DNA of 64,000 nt. Source: Parasteatoda lunata (taxonomy: Eukaryota > Arthropoda > Arachnida > Araneae > Theridiidae). Positions within the stretch are counted from its first letter, which is position 1. The number at the start of each line of letters is the position of its first letter. The stretch lies in contig OX421975.1 in NCBI GenBank assembly GCA_949128135.1, positions 60,305,357 to 60,369,356 of the forward strand, read 5' to 3'. Below, in pieces: positions 61,535 to 64,000 of this stretch. The position numbers and the translations under genes are program-made. Under the pieces are notes generated by a model that saw only the letters and a program-made list of their open reading frames with translations, was not told the DNA's origin and did no database searches.

Positions 61535-61586
61535 ATAAAATGGAGCTTCTTTCGGTATTATATTCATTGCCAGTTCCAGTCATAAC
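61535..61586 (-). CDS. Candidate upstream exon, 52 bp
   Basis: Minus strand. The strong acceptor GGATATCTTTTTAG and strong donor TTTTAT|GTAAGA bound GTTATGACTGGAACTGGC and onward. Only one frame is open: VMTGTGNEYNTERSSIL plus one base (phase 0 to 1). It cannot be spliced directly to exon A, which needs phase 0, so an unseen exon of 3n+2 bases must lie between, or this exon is not part of the same transcript. Product unknown. Confidence 0.35.
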
Positions 61587-62300
61587 CTAAAAAGATATCC
61601 ATCAAAGGAAGGAAAAAAATTACAAAAAGATGCAATAATTTTAAAACTAAATCAAATGCATAAGATAAATAAAAGCAAACAAAAATCATTACAAGAAATA
61701 AATATGTATCATCATATAATTACAAACTTGGCCTGCAAAATTTTACAAATTACTTAAACAGATAGAATTAATTTTCAAAGTTCAGTTTACAATCCTCAGT
61801 TGTACGTAGAACAGGTCTTATTAGCTTAAACCAAATCATTTCAACTTTTGATTCTGCAACAGCAATTAATTTCTTGCAACAGCAAATTTTGTTAAATATA
61901 CAGTAGAGGGTTGAAATAAGTTAATTTGTTTCAATAAAATCATTTCCTACTACCAGATAACCAGACCTTTCTATGACCAAAGTGAGCCATTGTTAACTTC
62001 TGTAAAACATTGCTAAAATCAATTAGTTTCGTCTAAGATTTAATTTTACTTTAAAAAATAACTTTATAAAAAGAAAAAAATGACATATGCAAAATTAATT
62101 AGTATATTTCAATATATTTTTTAAAAAAGAGCAAATAATTAGTATATTTCTCTCCCTTTATCAAATTTGCTTCAAAGAACAGTACGGATAAAATAATACA
62201 TCAATGCAAAATATGATGTGTGTGCTCATGGCACATTCACAACTAATATTTTGAAGTTAAAGAGAAATAGTCTATAATATGCATTGTTATACATAAATTA
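61587..62300. other. A+T-rich stretch, probably intron
   Basis: No exon or repeat recognised. Confidence 0.35.
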
Positions 62301-63040
62301 GGGATGGTTTAAATAATACAGTGAGACTATTATTGAACTATAAGAAATAAAGCCGTCATAACTTCTAAACGTCTGAGTGGTTTGCATGATGAAGTTCAAA
62401 TTTTGTGGTTAAGCACAGGGCATGAAGGAAATAAATATGCACATGCAACTTGTTGTTGGTATGGCATGTCTGAGCATAGATTGCTTGTGAAGGCCGCCTA
62501 TGCAAGCAATAACAGAGATTGAGAAGTCTCTACACCCTTAATGGCGATTGTGTAGTGTGCAATGAATAGTCATGGAATAATCAGTGCGATATTCTTGGAC
62601 TGCATTGTGACCATTGAACGATATGTAAAGGTTACAGAAAATGATTTCATCCCTATTATCCAAAGAGCCCCTAAGTTTGACAAGATGTGGTTCATGACAA
62701 AAAGAGCTCAATCCCATTAGACCAAAGGAGTGTTTTTTGTCCTTGAGAAGAACTTAGGAGACCGAATTCTAGCTCTGAGGTACCCAGAGATCACTAAATA
62801 TGGGACTCGCTCAGATCTAGGCTATCGACACCATTGACGTTCTGACTCTTCAGTGGGTCATGTAGAATTTCGCTATTCATCTGCACCACATCATAAGCCA
62901 AGATGGCAGGCATACCGAACATGTCATAGCCTAAATCTGAATATATGTAGTGAAGCTTACTTGTTGAATAAAGTTTGTGCACTCAGTAGTTTTTTATTAA
63001 TTTATGTTTCATTTCGTTCAGCTCTATAATAGTCACCCTG
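62301..63040 (+). mobile_element. Tc1/mariner-type relic
   Basis: The left end CAGTGAGACTATTATTGAAC (62,320 on) and the right end, read in reverse, CAGGGTGACTATTATAGAGC (ending 63,040) are imperfect inverted repeats. Between them lies the remnant transposase at 62,556-62,837. At ~0.7 kb it is about half the usual size, so it is internally deleted. The exact target duplication (TA expected) is not clear. Confidence 0.6.
62556..62837 (+). pseudogene. Tc1/mariner transposase fragment
   Basis: The plus-strand frame reads CAMNSHGIISAIFLDC, IERYVKVTENDFIPII, FDKMWFMTKRAQSH, a stop at 62,718-62,720, then TKGVFFVLEKNLGDRILALR YPEI. The pattern matches the catalytic core of Tc1/mariner transposases common in spiders, in which the second catalytic aspartate sits in a QDGA-like motif after WFM and the third in a PDL(N/T)P motif. 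Here QDGA is replaced by TKRA and the third-aspartate region is lost after YPEI, so it cannot be active. The N-terminal DNA-binding region is missing. A minus-strand frame over the same bases is a shadow. Confidence 0.75.
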
Positions 63041-63054
63041 AATCACCTTTATAG

Positions 63055-63148
63055 GGATGATTTGCGTATTTCTGCTGATAATGACGATGCTTTTGGTGCC
63101 ATATTTATCCAAGACCCAAAATTCCCTGTTGTTAATATTCCCTCATAA
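63055..63148 (+). CDS. Coding-like terminal exon or ORF end, unknown
   Basis: After an acceptor-like CACCTTTATAG the plus strand reads DDLRISADNDDAFGAI, FIQDPKFPVVNIPS and TAA at 63,146-63,148. G+C by codon position is about 57/33/23%, a strong coding pattern. It begins just beyond the mariner relic. The minus strand is also open in two frames (one with EFWVLDKYGTKSIVII), but its codon pattern is poor. It may be the last exon of a plus-strand gene, or a mobile-element fragment. Product not recognised. Confidence 0.3.
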
Positions 63149-64000
63149 ATTGCACAAATAATCAAATTCTTAAAAAGAAAACATTTTATTGAATAAAAAT
63201 AACATAAGCATGTAGGAGTTGTTATATATTTAATTGAAATGGTAGAAAAAGACCAAAAATAAAGCTTATGAAGGCGATTTCAAAATCCAATCCTATTCAA
63301 AACAAAAAGGACTGGATACAAAAATGTCCCAACTTATATCATATTTAAGAAAGATTTCTGAACCGGTACCTAAGCCAAAATAACCGCAAAATTTTGGCAA
63401 AAACTAGACAGTGGCATTTAAAAATACATTGCAAATTAAATAGGTAAAACTTACAGACACCCTCACCGAACCACTACATAAGTATTCTTCTTAAATTTAT
63501 TCCAAAAACAAAAACAGCAGTTTGACCTTACATGAAACAGAACTTCACATAAAATATCCCCTATATTTGAGCACAACCGCATGCAAAATTCTTTATTTCT
63601 AATAATACATTGCAGGTACAGTGAAAAAGTCAAGTTGTAACCATTTTAATAGATCTGAATACAATAATAATGCAAATGGCACGTAATTAAATAATTTCAA
63701 ATGATAAATAAAAAAAATGGCACAAATATCTTAGAATTTACTCTTTTCAAGAAAAGAACATGTTTACATTTTGAGATTAATAACGAATTAATAAGGTGAG
63801 AAAAAGTACAAACAAAATTATTATGGTTCTACTTTTAAATATAAAGTTCATAGTTTAAATATAAAGTAAATATTCAAACAACTAGTTATCACCAAATGCT
63901 AAGAAAGAAAACAGGTAAGCAAGTAAATTAGTTATACATTAAACGTAATGTGTATAATAATAATATTTAATGGGCGAAAAGTATGATCACTAGGTTAATA
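63149..64000. other. A+T-rich stretch with two possible micro-exons
   Basis: On the minus strand, 63,532-63,560 (acceptor CAAATATAG, donor TTTCAT|GTAAGG) and 63,455-63,473 (acceptor TACTTATGTAG, donor GTGTCT|GTAAGT) could splice in phase into GIFYVKFCFIGSVRVS and on into the 61,535-61,586 exon. They are 29 and 19 bp, with a 58-bp intron, so chance is a serious alternative. Nothing else is seen to the end. Confidence 0.25.

Noticed and set aside
62794..62982. 62-codon minus-strand frame
   Set aside because: Overlaps the plus-strand mariner transposase relic and has no features of its own.

Overview
This window reads as nuclear DNA from an animal with a large, repeat-rich genome, most probably an arachnid (spider-like). 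It is about 70% A+T and full of A/T homopolymers. It has no long open reading frames, no operons, no ribosomal RNA genes and no convincing stand-alone tRNA genes. The arachnid guess rests on the style of the repeats: tRNA-headed SINEs with a shared 3' part, a Tc1/mariner relic of a type common in spiders, hAT-like termini, and many medium-length tandem arrays. It is an inference, not a demonstration.

Layout. 1-18 kb is mostly featureless A+T-rich DNA. It holds one copy of an inverted-repeat element (about 1.54-2.48 kb), a 42-bp minisatellite (5.88-6.28 kb), a perfect 14-bp hairpin (6.59-6.62 kb) and two diverged copies of a ~530-bp repeat (8.9 and 12.2 kb). 17.8-23.3 kb is array-rich: an ~85-bp array, a ~130-bp array, a very homogeneous 51-bp satellite, and a G+C-rich island with short coding-like frames (18.7-19.26 kb). 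23.5-25.3 kb holds three SINEs around an 86-codon coding-like frame. 26.08-30.83 kb is the most striking unit: a 4.75-kb transposon flanked by TTAA, with inverted arms of ~1.7 and ~1.85 kb and a decayed, intron-containing gene for an RNase H/DDE-like protein plus C2H2 finger that I cannot assign to a named superfamily. 34.5-37.3 kb holds a 34-bp array, a 234-bp MITE with a clear 7-bp target duplication, and a 1.2-kb foldback palindrome. 41.3-42.6 kb is a cluster of four SINEs. 43.5 kb is a (CT)n(AT)n microsatellite, 47.9-48.7 kb a second full copy of the inverted-repeat element, and 48.9-49.6 kb another array. 55.7-56.4 kb carries a tRNA-derived SINE next to a 5S-rRNA-derived SINE, both integrated at the same target sequence.

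Host genes. The best candidate is on the minus strand between about 63.5 and 52.3 kb. Small open segments bounded by canonical splice signals can be chained in phase (59,728 to 52,277) into the C-terminal half of a membrane protein: an extracellular-looking segment, one hydrophobic helix, and a charged tail. I do not recognise the product. Two further coding-like segments on the plus strand (24.2 kb and 63.05 kb) are weaker. The rest is intergenic or intronic DNA shaped by mobile elements.
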